Shown: positions 26,282-35,531, counted from the stretch's first letter. The stretch is DNA of 64,000 nt from Chryseobacterium aureum (GCF_003971235.1 NZ_CP034661.1:4340001-4404000); one strand, 5' to 3'. Numbers and translations are program-made. The notes: generated from the sequence alone by a model not told the origin.

Positions 26282-26725
26282 TTATGTTTTTTTTGGAGGA
26301 AGATATTTGTTAATCCATTTATGTAGTGTAGTCTTGGGAATTCTGTATTCTTCAATAATTTGTTTGTTTGTTTTTGTTCCATTATTTAGCTGTTCAAGTA
26401 TAAAATCTATCATCTCTTTTGTATATAAATTTTTCCTGAATTTTGGCAGAGAAGACTCAGATCTTTTAATTTCTGTCAGCAAACCTTTAGAAGGAGGTGA
26501 ATACATAATTAAATGTTGAGAAAATATCCTGAAAAAATCATATTCAAGCAATTTACTCCATTTGAGTAGAATGTCTGTTTCAAGATTTTCAGACTCATAC
26601 ATTTTTTCAATTTCATCTAATGAGCATTTAAAAAACGAACATATTCTTGTCGCGTCTATATTTCTCTCTTTTATACAGTTCAGGATCATTTTGCCTATGT
26701 GGATATCTTTAAAATTATTTATCAT
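26282..26725 (-). CDS. small DNA-binding protein with C-terminal HTH, unknown role
   Basis: The 147-residue protein has an N-terminal region (IGKMILNCIKERNIDATRIC then FFKCSLDEIEKMYESENLET) that looks like a lambda repressor-type helical domain. The C-terminal segment (MIDFILEQLNNGTKTNKQII then RIPKTTLHKWINKYLPP) is a transposase-like HTH. I chose the ATG at 26725 over one twelve codons upstream because the latter adds only a hydrophobic AT-rich stretch. It lies upstream of the other small HTH gene in the same direction, though the gap of 229 bases suggests separate control. There is no sign of an intact mobile element. Confidence 0.68.
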   Translation of the reverse strand: MINNFKDIHIGKMILNCIKERNIDATRICSFFKCSLDEIEKMYESENLETDILLKWSKLLEYDFFRIFSQHLIMYSPPSKGLLTEIKRSESSLPKFRKNLYTKEMIDFILEQLNNGTKTNKQIIEEYRIPKTTLHKWINKYLPPKKT

Positions 26726-26973
26726 TAAAAATGTTTTAATTAAAAAATTATTAAACAGCATTGCAGGATATAAAACATAAAAAATACCTACACTATGCTG
26801 TTAATAATAAACTATGATTTAAAACTAAAAAACTATATCTTCAATAAGAAATACTTCTGCTCATAATTGATTATGATTGTCATCGGAGAAAATCAATGGA
26901 TTTTTTTTCATAAGGAAATCTTTATTTTGATTAAAAATTTAAGCAAGTGTTTTTTTGTTTTTGAGTATCATTA

Positions 26974-27037
26974 AATAAGGCTTGCTATATGATTTTTAAT
27001 AATTCAATCATTTAATCAATATTTTACAAGCCTTATT
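26974..27037. repeat. perfect 11-base inverted repeat in a gene-free region
   Basis: AATAAGGCTTG and CAAGCCTTATT flank a 42-base AT-rich loop that itself holds TGATT and AATCA. No T-run follows on either strand, so it is not a typical terminator. It is the only clear structure in the gene-free stretch 26726-27320, apart from one copy of ACGCAAAT at 27097-27104. Confidence 0.6.
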
Positions 27038-27320
27038 ACTTATAATCCCAAAAATTTATTGATGCTAAGTTATCCAGATGAATTGTATAATGCAATACGC
27101 AAATGAACTCATATGATTGTAAAATGCTCTTAAATATGGGTTTATAGTGAGCATGCATAAATTATTAAAATGATATGTACAAAATTTTCTGAAGATAGTT
27201 TGTTTATCTTCATTAGACCGATTAATATCTTTTTTAAGACAAGCAATTTTCTACTGTTTTTTTCTTTATACTTATAGCACCATTACTCTTGATATTCTTT
27301 AGATTATTGAGTTTTAAAAG

Positions 27321-27356
27321 AGTTGTGGCAGGATTATAACAAACCCTGCCACGACT
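27321..27356 (-). terminator. terminator of the VGINT surface protein gene
   Basis: AGTTGTGGCAGG and CCTGCCACGACT enclose a 12-base loop. On the minus strand a short T-rich tail (CTTTT) follows. It lies about 50 bases after the stop. Confidence 0.75.
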
Positions 27357-27405
27357 ACTAAAAAGTGATTAAAATTTATATGAAACTAATAAAACATTAT
27401 ATAAT

Positions 27406-28407
27406 TTATACTCCACTTGCCCAGAACATCCATCTGTAAACTCCCTGTCCATTACTTACGAGCTTAAAATTTAAAGTTCTGAAGATTCTTGATCTGTTAT
27501 TTACAAAAGTAACTTTACTGTCATTCCAGGAAGTTATTAGATTGTTATAGGGACTGGTATTGGTAAAGTCACCAAGGATACCATTAGCAGCAATATCTGT
27601 AGCAGGTCTGCTCACACTGAATTCCTGAGTTAATCCTGTTGTAAAAGAATCTACAGCTCCTCCTGAAATAAAAAAAGTAAGTTCAACCCCCACCAAATCA
27701 TTAGAAGCCTTTGGTAAAGTAATTGTCGCTCCGTGGCTGAAAAAGTAAATGTCTTTAAGATCAGCTCTTGTTGCATTGGTAAGATCAAGATTTTCAAATG
27801 CACCTGTTACAAATTTAACAGAACCTGTTATATCTTTCTGTCTTCCCAGTGTTCCATCAGATTTTGCGACTACTTTATATTGATAATTAATAGGATCACT
27901 GTCTGGCATTTGTCTTACACGGGCATTTCCGTTTACATCAAACTTTTCTGTGGCTGCCGTTGCACTGTAGTCACCTATAGCAACATTACCGTTCTGATAT
28001 ATATTTTGTGTATTGGCTGTTGCTTTTGTTGTAGTTCCTGTAATTTGCCAAGGTTCTAAACCTGTAACTTCATTTTTACTGGTTATTTTTTGCCATACAT
28101 TTGCTGTACTATCAAAGTAATAGTATCCTGTCTGCAATATGTTAACTCTCTGATTAGTGTTGTTTCCCCCTGAAATATCAGTAATATATATAATTGTACC
28201 ATCTTGAGAGGCTGTATATAATGCATCTCCTTTTGCTGTCAGTTCAGCTCTGGTAAGACGTGGCGCAGTAAGCCCATCCTTATCTGTAGGACCTTTTTTT
28301 CCAACGATATCTAATGTAGTTTGTGGGGACGATGTATTTATTCCTACCTGTCCGAATAGCAGAGATCCTGCCATGATGGAGAACGTCAAAGTAATGTTCT
28401 TTTTCAT
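27406..28407 (-). CDS. VGINT-type secreted surface protein
   Basis: The 333-residue protein has a signal peptide (ITLTFSIMAGSLLFGQ), then VGINTSSPQTTLDIVGKKGP. This opening is shared by many flavobacterial secreted proteins related to phage tail-fibre and S74-type surface proteins. A later NVAIGDYSATAATEKFDVNG repeats the same theme, so there are two VGI-like modules. The C-terminal 130 residues are beta-rich and end without a type IX sorting domain. It is probably on the cell surface; its function is unknown. Its promoter region carries an ACGCAAAT box next to the -33 element. Confidence 0.75.
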   Translation of the reverse strand: MKKNITLTFSIMAGSLLFGQVGINTSSPQTTLDIVGKKGPTDKDGLTAPRLTRAELTAKGDALYTASQDGTIIYITDISGGNNTNQRVNILQTGYYYFDSTANVWQKITSKNEVTGLEPWQITGTTTKATANTQNIYQNGNVAIGDYSATAATEKFDVNGNARVRQMPDSDPINYQYKVVAKSDGTLGRQKDITGSVKFVTGAFENLDLTNATRADLKDIYFFSHGATITLPKASNDLVGVELTFFISGGAVDSFTTGLTQEFSVSRPATDIAANGILGDFTNTSPYNNLITSWNDSKVTFVNNRSRIFRTLNFKLVSNGQGVYRWMFWASGV

Positions 28408-28582
28408 AATTTACTTTTTTAAAAAAAATTGTTGTGTGTTTATAATTTTAAATGTTGGAATAAAATCATTACAAGGCATGTAATTATTGTATTATTATAT
28501 ATATTCATCATTTGCTTTTTGTCCCAATACAAATCTTATTTACAAATGCCTTGTTAATGATAATTGAGAATAATTTCGACTG

Positions 28583-28622
28583 CAAATGTATGGGAAATGT
28601 AAAGTGAGAACAACACGCAAAT
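28583..28622 (-). promoter_or_regulatory. promoter of the VGINT gene with adjoining ATTTGCGT box
   Basis: On the minus strand ATTTGCGT is followed by GTTG (-33) and, 20 bases after the TTG, by TACATTTG (-7, 28583-28590). The predicted leader is about 170 bases. The ATTTGCGT box directly abuts the -33 element, where an activator would bind. Confidence 0.55.
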
Positions 28623-28942
28623 AATCGCAAAATGCTGTAAAAAAGTCTTAAAAAGGGTGTTTGTAAGAAGTGCCATGGGAAATTGTCAGATAGAGAGAAT
28701 GGTGACAAAAAAATAGTAGGAAATACAGGCGCTATTGTAATAGAAATGAACATTGTATGTAAGAAAACATTAAAAGAAGACCTCCAAAAGTAATCACAAA
28801 CAGGGGTGTTTATGAAAAATACACAGATTCAATAGTGAGGCCTTCTACTGTAATAAAACTAAAGAGTAGAAATTATATTATATCCTTATGAGTTGATTGT
28901 GTCAATAAGATAACAGGTTACGATATTTTAAAACAATAGTTT

Positions 28943-28980
28943 TAAAAAAGACAGATCAAAAGATACAAATGATCTGTCTA
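28943..28980 (-). terminator. terminator downstream of the TPR/HTH regulator gene
   Basis: AGACAGATC and GATCTGTCT pair perfectly across a 13-base loop. On the minus strand TTTTTT follows. It lies about 195 bases after the regulator stop. The rest of the 28408-29174 gap is AT-rich and holds only the VGINT promoter. Confidence 0.75.
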
Positions 28981-29174
28981 AAAACATTGATGAAAAAAAA
29001 TAAAACTCTGTAATTAAATGTTCCCTCAAACATTAATTCTTTATTTCATTTTCAAAAATACAGCTTTTTGTAAATAAGGGACTTACGCAAAAAACAGCAA
29101 CATATCTTAAAGAATGATATATTGTTGAGGTTTTAGATTTATTAGATGTATTTATTTTGTAATCAATGAAAATA

Positions 29175-30680
29175 TTATCCTATATTGGAAATAATAATGT
29201 AGAGGTCATCCTGCCCCTGCAGCTGCATCTTTTTACGAATTCTGTAACGTCTACTCTCTACGGATCTTAAAGTAGTATTGGTATAGGTTGCAATTTGCTT
29301 AATATCGAATTTCATTTTTATTAAAGAGCAGAAATTAATATCTGATAAGTTCAATTCTGGATATTTTTCTTTTAGTATAAGTTGAAAAGAAGGATAATTT
29401 TTTTCAAATTCGATATAAAATGTATTAATATCTTCTCTGACAAGATTAACAAGCTTTTTATTATCTTCAGCATTGTTTTCCGGAATATATCCATTAGTAG
29501 GGTTATCAAAATGTATTGCCTTAAATTCTTCGGATAGAACTGTATTATTACTATTTCTCTTTTTATTAAGATAATAATATATGGCCATAGAAAATAGGAC
29601 AAGAACTACAGATACAGTACTATAAGGAAAGCTTTGTTTCTCATCCAGATGATAGATTTCTTTATTGATATTATTAATAATAGTAGCATTATGCCCCTGT
29701 ACTCTCAGTTCTCGAAGTTTTTCAGCCATATCCTGTGCTTTCCATGAATAAGTCATAGCATTTTGGTAATCATCCAGCTCTCCGTAAGATGCTGAAATCA
29801 TTGGAAATACAGTGTAAAGTTGAAATATGGCTTGAGATCTTTCTGATTTGTCAATAGCTTCTTGGAAATATAAAATAGCTTTCTGATGATTCCTTAGAAT
29901 ATTTTCTATGGCGCCTTTAGTGATCAGGCAGTCTATATTAAAATAGTAATTAGGGTTTTGATTAAGTAAATGATCAGTTAAAGCAAGGTAAGAGTTTGCT
30001 TTTTCAAATTTTCTTGAAAGTGCACAAGACCAGCTTAGCGATTGTAATGCGTAAATCTGGGTGAAGATTTTTAATGGGTTGTTATTTTCTATTTTTAAAG
30101 ATTCATTATAAGCCTGTGTCTTTAAAGAAATGACTTCATTCATATTGTTGGCCAGCCCTTCATTGTTAACATAATTATCTGCCTTGGCAACGAGGATATA
30201 TATTGTATTTATCCGTCTGTCATCTTTATTTTGTACGCGTTTATTAAGCTCAATACACTTACTGATAAAAACATTGATTTCTTTATTGCTATAATCAAGA
30301 TGATTGAGTAATTTCTGATAAATGATGATAAATCTACAAAGAAAGTTGTAGTCATTCATTTCTTTAGCAAGTTTAATCCCTTCATTTATTTTTTTTAAAG
30401 TAACTCCATATTTATTTTCCATAAAATAAATTCTGGACTGTTCAAATAAAGAAAATAACATACTTTTTTTGTCGTCTTTATTTTTGGCAAGATAATATAG
30501 TTCGGTGCTATATCTAAGCACGTCCTTATGATTATCAAATATGTCGTTTTTATAACTACTGGCAATTAATACTTTTAAACTGTCTCTGGCTGTTATTTTA
30601 GCCTGTATAAAGTTTATTGATGACAGAACTAGAAGTGCTAAAGCAAAAATTAACTTATTATTTAAGTTAAATACACTCAT
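29175..30680 (-). CDS. TPR-repeat membrane protein with C-terminal LuxR-like HTH (second regulator)
   Basis: The 501-residue protein has an N-terminal hydrophobic segment (LIFALALLVLSSINFIQA), TPR-type helices to about residue 360 and one transmembrane helix (STVSVVLVLFSMAIYYYLNK). The C-terminal DNA-binding domain has MKFDIKQIATYTNTTLRSVE then SRRYRIRKKM. It has the same plan as the protein at 507-2357 but the sequence is clearly diverged and lacks the long coiled coil. The ATG at 30680 was chosen because a TATTTTTG -7 box lies 19 bases upstream of it. It sits between VGINT surface protein genes and shares an upstream element with them, so it may regulate them and itself. Confidence 0.8.
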   Translation of the reverse strand: MSVFNLNNKLIFALALLVLSSINFIQAKITARDSLKVLIASSYKNDIFDNHKDVLRYSTELYYLAKNKDDKKSMLFSLFEQSRIYFMENKYGVTLKKINEGIKLAKEMNDYNFLCRFIIIYQKLLNHLDYSNKEINVFISKCIELNKRVQNKDDRRINTIYILVAKADNYVNNEGLANNMNEVISLKTQAYNESLKIENNNPLKIFTQIYALQSLSWSCALSRKFEKANSYLALTDHLLNQNPNYYFNIDCLITKGAIENILRNHQKAILYFQEAIDKSERSQAIFQLYTVFPMISASYGELDDYQNAMTYSWKAQDMAEKLRELRVQGHNATIINNINKEIYHLDEKQSFPYSTVSVVLVLFSMAIYYYLNKKRNSNNTVLSEEFKAIHFDNPTNGYIPENNAEDNKKLVNLVREDINTFYIEFEKNYPSFQLILKEKYPELNLSDINFCSLIKMKFDIKQIATYTNTTLRSVESRRYRIRKKMQLQGQDDLYIIISNIG

Positions 30681-30699
30681 ATCTTTTATTATTGTATTA

Positions 30700-30748
30700 C
30701 AAAAATATTTTTTTATATAAATAAAATTATACTCAAAAGTACGCAAAT
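30700..30748 (-). promoter_or_regulatory. upstream region of the second TPR/HTH gene: -7 box and ACTCAAA-ACGCAAAT element
   Basis: On the plus strand ACTCAAA, three bases, then ACGCAAAT (30731-30748) is the same element seen at 32811-32828. The minus-strand -7 box TATTTTTG is at 30700-30707, 19 bases before the ATG. The 30749-31061 stretch further upstream shows nothing else. Confidence 0.5.
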
Positions 30749-31061
30749 TGGTTTTTTTATCTCTAAAACAATATTTGTTCCATATTTTAATAAAGTTATT
30801 TGTTTTTTTTTTAGATATATTATTATTTTGAGAGGTTGTGCATGTTTTTCGACTGAAAGAATGATGGTAAAGAACGTTGACTTATAATTCAATTGATAAG
30901 CTGGTATTTCTTAAATGTAAAAGTTTAGCCTTATTTTAGATTTGATGACAATCATTTAGACGTTTTTGGGAGCATTTAAAGTATACTATTTAAAAATTTT
31001 AAATAAAGAAAAGAACAGGGGATGAACTGTTATTGATAGTTTTTTAATCTGAATAAGCAAA

Positions 31062-31103
31062 AAAAAGATGTCTCCTAAAGTTAAAAGTATAAACATAGGA
31101 GAC
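31062..31103 (-). terminator. terminator of the tandem VGINT operon
   Basis: GTCTCCTA and TAGGAGAC enclose an 18-base loop. On the minus strand TTTTTTTT follows shortly after. It lies about 90 bases after the last stop. Confidence 0.8.
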
Positions 31104-31195
31104 AATCTTTTTATTTCACCATACTTTATTAAAATCTACCTATTATTTTTATTTGAATAGTAATGTATTATAGGAGATACATTGAAGGTGATCTT

Positions 31196-31891
31196 CTATT
31201 CAACGTTGTGGTCGAAGAACCATTCTCCGGAAATACAATACATCTTCAGTACTGTGAAACGAAGAGAATTAAGGCTTGTATCAAAAGTTACACTTTGCGT
31301 AATACCGCCTCCATTTGTGCCTCCGGTATTATTATACGTAATTCCTTGAGGGGGTATAAATCCTCCTGATGGATCTACTGCATTATAAATATTTCCTGCA
31401 GGATTGGCTATGAATCTAATAGGATTATTTGTAGAAGGTCCTCCCCATTTGTACATTGTTATTAATTTTCCATTCATAGATGCGGAGCTGGTGCAGGTTG
31501 GAAGGGTAATATTGGATCCGCTATCCACCACATAAATGTCAGCAATATTTTGTACGGGAACATTGGTTAAGTTTAAGTTTGTATTAAGGTTTGCAGCCTC
31601 AAAACTAATATTTTGTGCTTTTATATCGCTTTTTACTTCTGGGAAAGTACGGCTTCCTAAAGTTCCGTCGATTCTGTTGACAACAACATTTGGAAAGTTG
31701 TTGGAATCCTGAATGTTAGGATTAGTTCCCGTTGGGATAGAGGCTGGAGGATTGCTTAAGCCTGCGAGACCTCTAAGTCTTACAGTTCCGTTTACGTCTA
31801 ATGTTTGCGTAGGAGTAGTAGTGTTAATACCTACTTGGGTAAATGCTTTGCAAAAAGCAATCATTGAAATCAGAATGATAATTTTTTTCAT
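31196..31891 (-). CDS. VGINT-type secreted protein, tandem copy 2
   Basis: The 231-residue protein has a signal peptide (IIILISMIAFCKAFTQ) followed by VGINTTTPTQTLDVNGTVRL. The rest closely matches the next protein upstream, with shared blocks LSNPPAS, NPNIQDSNNFP, TFPE and PPQGITYNNTGGTNG. It is a clear tandem duplication, with C-termini diverging most (LKMYCISGEWFFDHNVE here). No sorting domain is visible. It is the second gene of a two-gene operon, with a 65-base gap. Function is unknown; a surface or matrix role is likely. Confidence 0.75.
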   Translation of the reverse strand: MKKIIILISMIAFCKAFTQVGINTTTPTQTLDVNGTVRLRGLAGLSNPPASIPTGTNPNIQDSNNFPNVVVNRIDGTLGSRTFPEVKSDIKAQNISFEAANLNTNLNLTNVPVQNIADIYVVDSGSNITLPTCTSSASMNGKLITMYKWGGPSTNNPIRFIANPAGNIYNAVDPSGGFIPPQGITYNNTGGTNGGGITQSVTFDTSLNSLRFTVLKMYCISGEWFFDHNVE

Positions 31892-31956
31892 TATGTGTAA
31901 TTCTTTACTTATTATAAATTTATGATGGTATTACAGTAAAATTATTTTGGAATACA

Positions 31957-32664
31957 TTACTTGAAGTTATGGTTTAGAAACCATTTGTTATTGGGACCAT
32001 CTCCCATGCACGTTAAGCTTATTATAGTAAAACGATTGTTATTGTTATTAGCTGCAAGACTTATGCTTAGAGTATTACCGCTTCCGTTTGTACCTCCGGT
32101 ATTATTATAAGTAATACCTTGAGGGGGTGTAAATAATCCTACAGGATTTGGCGCATTAAAAATATTTCCTGCTGGGTTGGCAATAAGTCTTATTGGATTA
32201 GCAGATACGCCGCCCCACTTATAGAAATTTATTACCTTACCATTCATCGCTCCATTCTGGCAGGTAGGGAGGATGATATTAGCTCCGCTTTCTACTATAT
32301 ATACATCTGCAAGGTTTTGTGAAGAAACGTTAGTTAAATCCAGATTCGAGTTAGGAGACGCTGCCTGAAGATTGATATTTTGTGATCTGATATCGGCCTT
32401 TATCTCCGGAAATGTACGGGTTCCTATAGTACCATCTGTTCTGTTGACCAAAATATCAGGGAAATTATTGCTATCTTGAATATTTGGATTACTTCCTGTG
32501 GGTAAAGATGCAGGAGGGTTACTAAGCCCGGAAATGCCACGAAGCCTTGCTGTTCCGTTTACATCAAATGTTTGTGTAGGATTTGCAGTGTTTATTCCTA
32601 CTTTTTGGGAACACATAATGCTGAAAACGCAAACAGAGCTAAGCGTAATAATTTTGTTTTTCAT
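31957..32664 (-). CDS. VGINT-type secreted protein, tandem copy 1
   Basis: The 235-residue protein starts with a signal peptide (IITLSSVCVFSIMCSQ) and KVGINTANPTQTFDVNGTAR. It shares the same blocks as its neighbour (LSNPPAS, NPNIQDSNNFP, PPQGITYNNTGGTNG) throughout. Cys residues near the C-terminus (LTCMG) match LKMYCIS in the copy. It is the first gene of the pair. An ACTCAAA-ACGCAAAT element lies about 150 bases upstream, shared with the regulator gene at 30680. Confidence 0.75.
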   Translation of the reverse strand: MKNKIITLSSVCVFSIMCSQKVGINTANPTQTFDVNGTARLRGISGLSNPPASLPTGSNPNIQDSNNFPDILVNRTDGTIGTRTFPEIKADIRSQNINLQAASPNSNLDLTNVSSQNLADVYIVESGANIILPTCQNGAMNGKVINFYKWGGVSANPIRLIANPAGNIFNAPNPVGLFTPPQGITYNNTGGTNGSGNTLSISLAANNNNNRFTIISLTCMGDGPNNKWFLNHNFK

Positions 32665-32810
32665 ATAAAATGTTTTTTTTGAAATAATATGCCATCTTTT
32701 AATAAGATCATCTACAGTAAAACTTTGTAGTCTAAATGTAAAAAGCCGTTAATTATTAGATGATTAATTATTTTTCAGCAAATTTAAAGTGTGGTTTTTT
32801 ATAGTAGTAT

Positions 32811-32828
32811 ACTCAAATTGACGCAAAT
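32811..32828 (-). promoter_or_regulatory. ACTCAAA-ACGCAAAT element upstream of the tandem VGINT genes
   Basis: The plus strand reads ACTCAAA, three bases, ACGCAAAT, preceded by TAT, as also seen at 30731-30748. It is about 150 bases before the first VGINT start. A TACATTTA sequence nearer the gene could be its -7 box. No other structure is visible in the 32665-33055 gap. Confidence 0.5.
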
Positions 32829-33055
32829 AGACTTAAATAGATTGTTAAATGGTGGGTTGGAATCAAAATCGATTTTTATATTTATTTTATAGTCATCATG
32901 TTTTTTTCTTTTTGTAGTTCCGACTTTGTAAAATGGTCTCTAAGAAAGAATTATATTGATTTGTAAATCATAATTCTCTTTATATTGATATATGTAATTA
33001 TTTGAATAATATTGATGTTTTTTGAGTTAGGTTAGGGATTAATAATTCACTTAAT

Positions 33056-33088
33056 TTTGAAAAGTACAAAACGCGTAAGTACATTTCA
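33056..33088 (+). promoter_or_regulatory. promoter of S8 protease copy 2
   Basis: TTTG at 33056 is followed 21 bases later by TACATTTC, one mismatch from TAnnTTTG. The ATG lies 33 bases further on. Confidence 0.5.
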
Positions 33089-33121
33089 AATTATTAATTA
33101 CTAATTATTAAATCAAAAAAA

Positions 33122-35470
33122 ATGAAAAAAAGAATCCTTTTTAGTACTCTGCTGACAATGTCTGCATCAGCATTTTTCTTTGCCCAAACTGAAGCTGATC
33201 GTAAAGAAATCACAAAAAAATATGACCAGAAAGAGTTGAATAACTTATTTGAACAGTATTCAAGAGCAGCAGAAGAAGAAAAGAGCAGAGTAGATGCCTA
33301 CGTTAAAGAAAATAATATTCCATTAATTATAAAAGAAAAAGATGGTTCTACAAGGCAGCTTATGAAAATAGACGAAAATGGAACTCCTGTCTATTTTACC
33401 AATAATAATGTGAACGCTGCCAAATCTACAAGAGCCAATTATCTTAATACGGGAGGTTCTTTAAATCTTAACCTGAATGGAGAGAATATGATTGTTTCTG
33501 TATGGGATGCCGGTTCTATCAGAAAAACTCATCAGGAGTTTGGTTCCAGAATTACAGTAAAGGACGGAGCAACGGCGGATGACCATGCTACGCATGTAGG
33601 AGGAACAGTGGGAGCATCGGGTTTGGTGAGTAGTGCAAAGGGTATGGCACCAAAGTCTAATATTAATTCTTACGACTGGAATAATGATACCTCTGAGGCT
33701 GTTTCAGCAGCAGCTAGCGGGTTATTATTATCGAACCATTCTTATGGCTGGATTCCTAATACATTACCAGATTGGTATTTTGGTGCATACTTAAGTGAAT
33801 CAAGAAACTGGGATAATATTTTGTTTAATGCACCTTCATATCTGGCGGTGAAAGCAGCAGGTAATGATGGTACAAATTACTATTGGGATGAAAGTTCCAG
33901 GACATGGAAAATTATTAATGCAAGTCCAATGGGAGGTTCAACAGATATTTATGATAAACTAACCGCAGCAGCAACCGCAAAAAATGTATTAGTTGTAGCG
34001 AATGCTCAAGATGCCAATATCGGAACAAATGGTAATCTTGTAAGCGTTGCAATTAATAATACGAGTAGCCAAGGTCCTACTGACGATTTAAGGATTAAAC
34101 CCGATATTACGGGAAATGGAACCGGAGTTTATTCATCGGTAGCTTATATCCCAGGTACACAGATACCAGATGATCCTAATACATCTGCCAATGAATATAG
34201 CCCTGGTACACCAAGTAATAATTCTTATAATACTTATAGCGGAACTTCTATGGCGTCTCCGAATGTGATGGGGTCTCTAGCTCTTGTTCAACAGCACAGC
34301 CGTAATGTAGAAGAAAGATATATGTTGGGAGCAGAGCTTAAAGGTCTTGCACTTCATACAGCTGATGATGCTGGAGCCGAAGGTCCTGATGCCATGTTCG
34401 GATGGGGCTTGCTTAATGTTAAGAAAATGGTGGAAACAATCAATGCAAAAGGTAAAACTTCGCTTATTGAGAATAGAACGCTCAACAATCTAGCTACTGA
34501 TAAATTAACAATAAAATCAGACGGAGTAAATCCTCTTGCAGTTTCTATTTCATGGTATGACAGAGGAGGAAATGTACAATCTCAAAACCAGCTTAATGAC
34601 AGTAATACTAAGCGGTTGGTAAATGATCTTGATGTAAGAGTAGTCAAAGTAAATGATAATACGGCATATCTGCCTTGGGTATTAACCTCACGTTCTACAA
34701 ATGCTAAAGCTGTCAACAATAATGATAACTTCGAAAGAGTTGACTTAGGAGTTGTGCCAGCAGGTGAATACAGGATCGAAATAAGCCATAAAGGAACGTT
34801 GGTGGGAAATTCACAAAATTATACTCTTATTGTTACGGGTAAAGAAGATTCAAGTGAAACATCCGAGGATACTGCTCCATCATGTGTAAATGCATATGAA
34901 TCTAATGAAACGTTGTCAAAGGCTGCACCAGTTAATATAAATCAAACCATAACAGCTGCTATATCATCTGCTATAGACAAGGATTTTTATAAATTTACTA
35001 TCGGAGCAGGAAATCTTACTGTAGGACTGAATGGGCCAGCTGGCGTGGATTATGATCTCTTTGTATATAATTCATTAGGACAACAAATTGGTAAATCAGA
35101 AAGTACAACGGCAAATGAAAGTGTGACATTATACAACAGATCCGCAGGAATTTATTATGCAAAGGTAATAGGATATAATGGAGCAAATAATAATAATTGC
35201 TATTCATTAAATATTTCAGCTTCATCTCCTAAATCACCAGCAGCCACAGCTTCATTAAATAGTAATGCTGCTATATATCCTAATCCTGCTGATAAGGAGA
35301 TTACAGTAAGAGATGCTAAAGAAGGTGAGGGCTATACAATATATGACTATTCTGGTAAGTTGATGAAACAAGGATTGATAATCAGAGGGAAAATAGATCT
35401 TTCTTCATTAGTTCAAGGGAATTACTTACTAAAGGTCAATAATAAGATCTATAAGTTTATCAAAAAGTAA
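33122..35470 (+). CDS. type IX-secreted S8 family serine protease (subtilase) with PPC domain, copy 2
   Basis: The 782-residue protein has a signal peptide (ending SAFFFAQ), a propeptide (about 20-115) and a subtilisin domain. Its Asp is in VSVWDAGSIRKTHQEFG, its His in DDHATHVGGTVGA, its oxyanion Asn in VKAAGNDG and its Ser in SGTSMASPNVMGS. A beta domain follows, then a PPC domain (about 590-695, AIDKDFYKFTIGAGNLTVGL, DYDLFVYNSLGQQ). Last comes a type A sorting domain for type IX secretion (AAIYPNPADKEITVRD to NKIYKFIKK). It shares the plan of the protease at 20978 but has the extra PPC domain. It is probably a secreted digestive or surface-processing protease. Confidence 0.92.
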   Translation: MKKRILFSTLLTMSASAFFFAQTEADRKEITKKYDQKELNNLFEQYSRAAEEEKSRVDAYVKENNIPLIIKEKDGSTRQLMKIDENGTPVYFTNNNVNAAKSTRANYLNTGGSLNLNLNGENMIVSVWDAGSIRKTHQEFGSRITVKDGATADDHATHVGGTVGASGLVSSAKGMAPKSNINSYDWNNDTSEAVSAAASGLLLSNHSYGWIPNTLPDWYFGAYLSESRNWDNILFNAPSYLAVKAAGNDGTNYYWDESSRTWKIINASPMGGSTDIYDKLTAAATAKNVLVVANAQDANIGTNGNLVSVAINNTSSQGPTDDLRIKPDITGNGTGVYSSVAYIPGTQIPDDPNTSANEYSPGTPSNNSYNTYSGTSMASPNVMGSLALVQQHSRNVEERYMLGAELKGLALHTADDAGAEGPDAMFGWGLLNVKKMVETINAKGKTSLIENRTLNNLATDKLTIKSDGVNPLAVSISWYDRGGNVQSQNQLNDSNTKRLVNDLDVRVVKVNDNTAYLPWVLTSRSTNAKAVNNNDNFERVDLGVVPAGEYRIEISHKGTLVGNSQNYTLIVTGKEDSSETSEDTAPSCVNAYESNETLSKAAPVNINQTITAAISSAIDKDFYKFTIGAGNLTVGLNGPAGVDYDLFVYNSLGQQIGKSESTTANESVTLYNRSAGIYYAKVIGYNGANNNNCYSLNISASSPKSPAATASLNSNAAIYPNPADKEITVRDAKEGEGYTIYDYSGKLMKQGLIIRGKIDLSSLVQGNYLLKVNNKIYKFIKK

Positions 35471-35531
35471 TGAATTTTAAATGCTTATTAATCTTATAAT
35501 TGTTAGATAAATTGACCACAATGGTAAAAAG

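Noticed and set aside
25741..26725. Insertion sequence carrying two transposase genes
   Set aside because: No DDE or other nuclease domain, no terminal inverted repeats and no target duplication are visible.
28508..28753. Minus-strand open frame between the VGINT and regulator genes
   Set aside because: It overlaps the promoter of the VGINT gene and has a low-complexity Phe/Ser/Leu composition.
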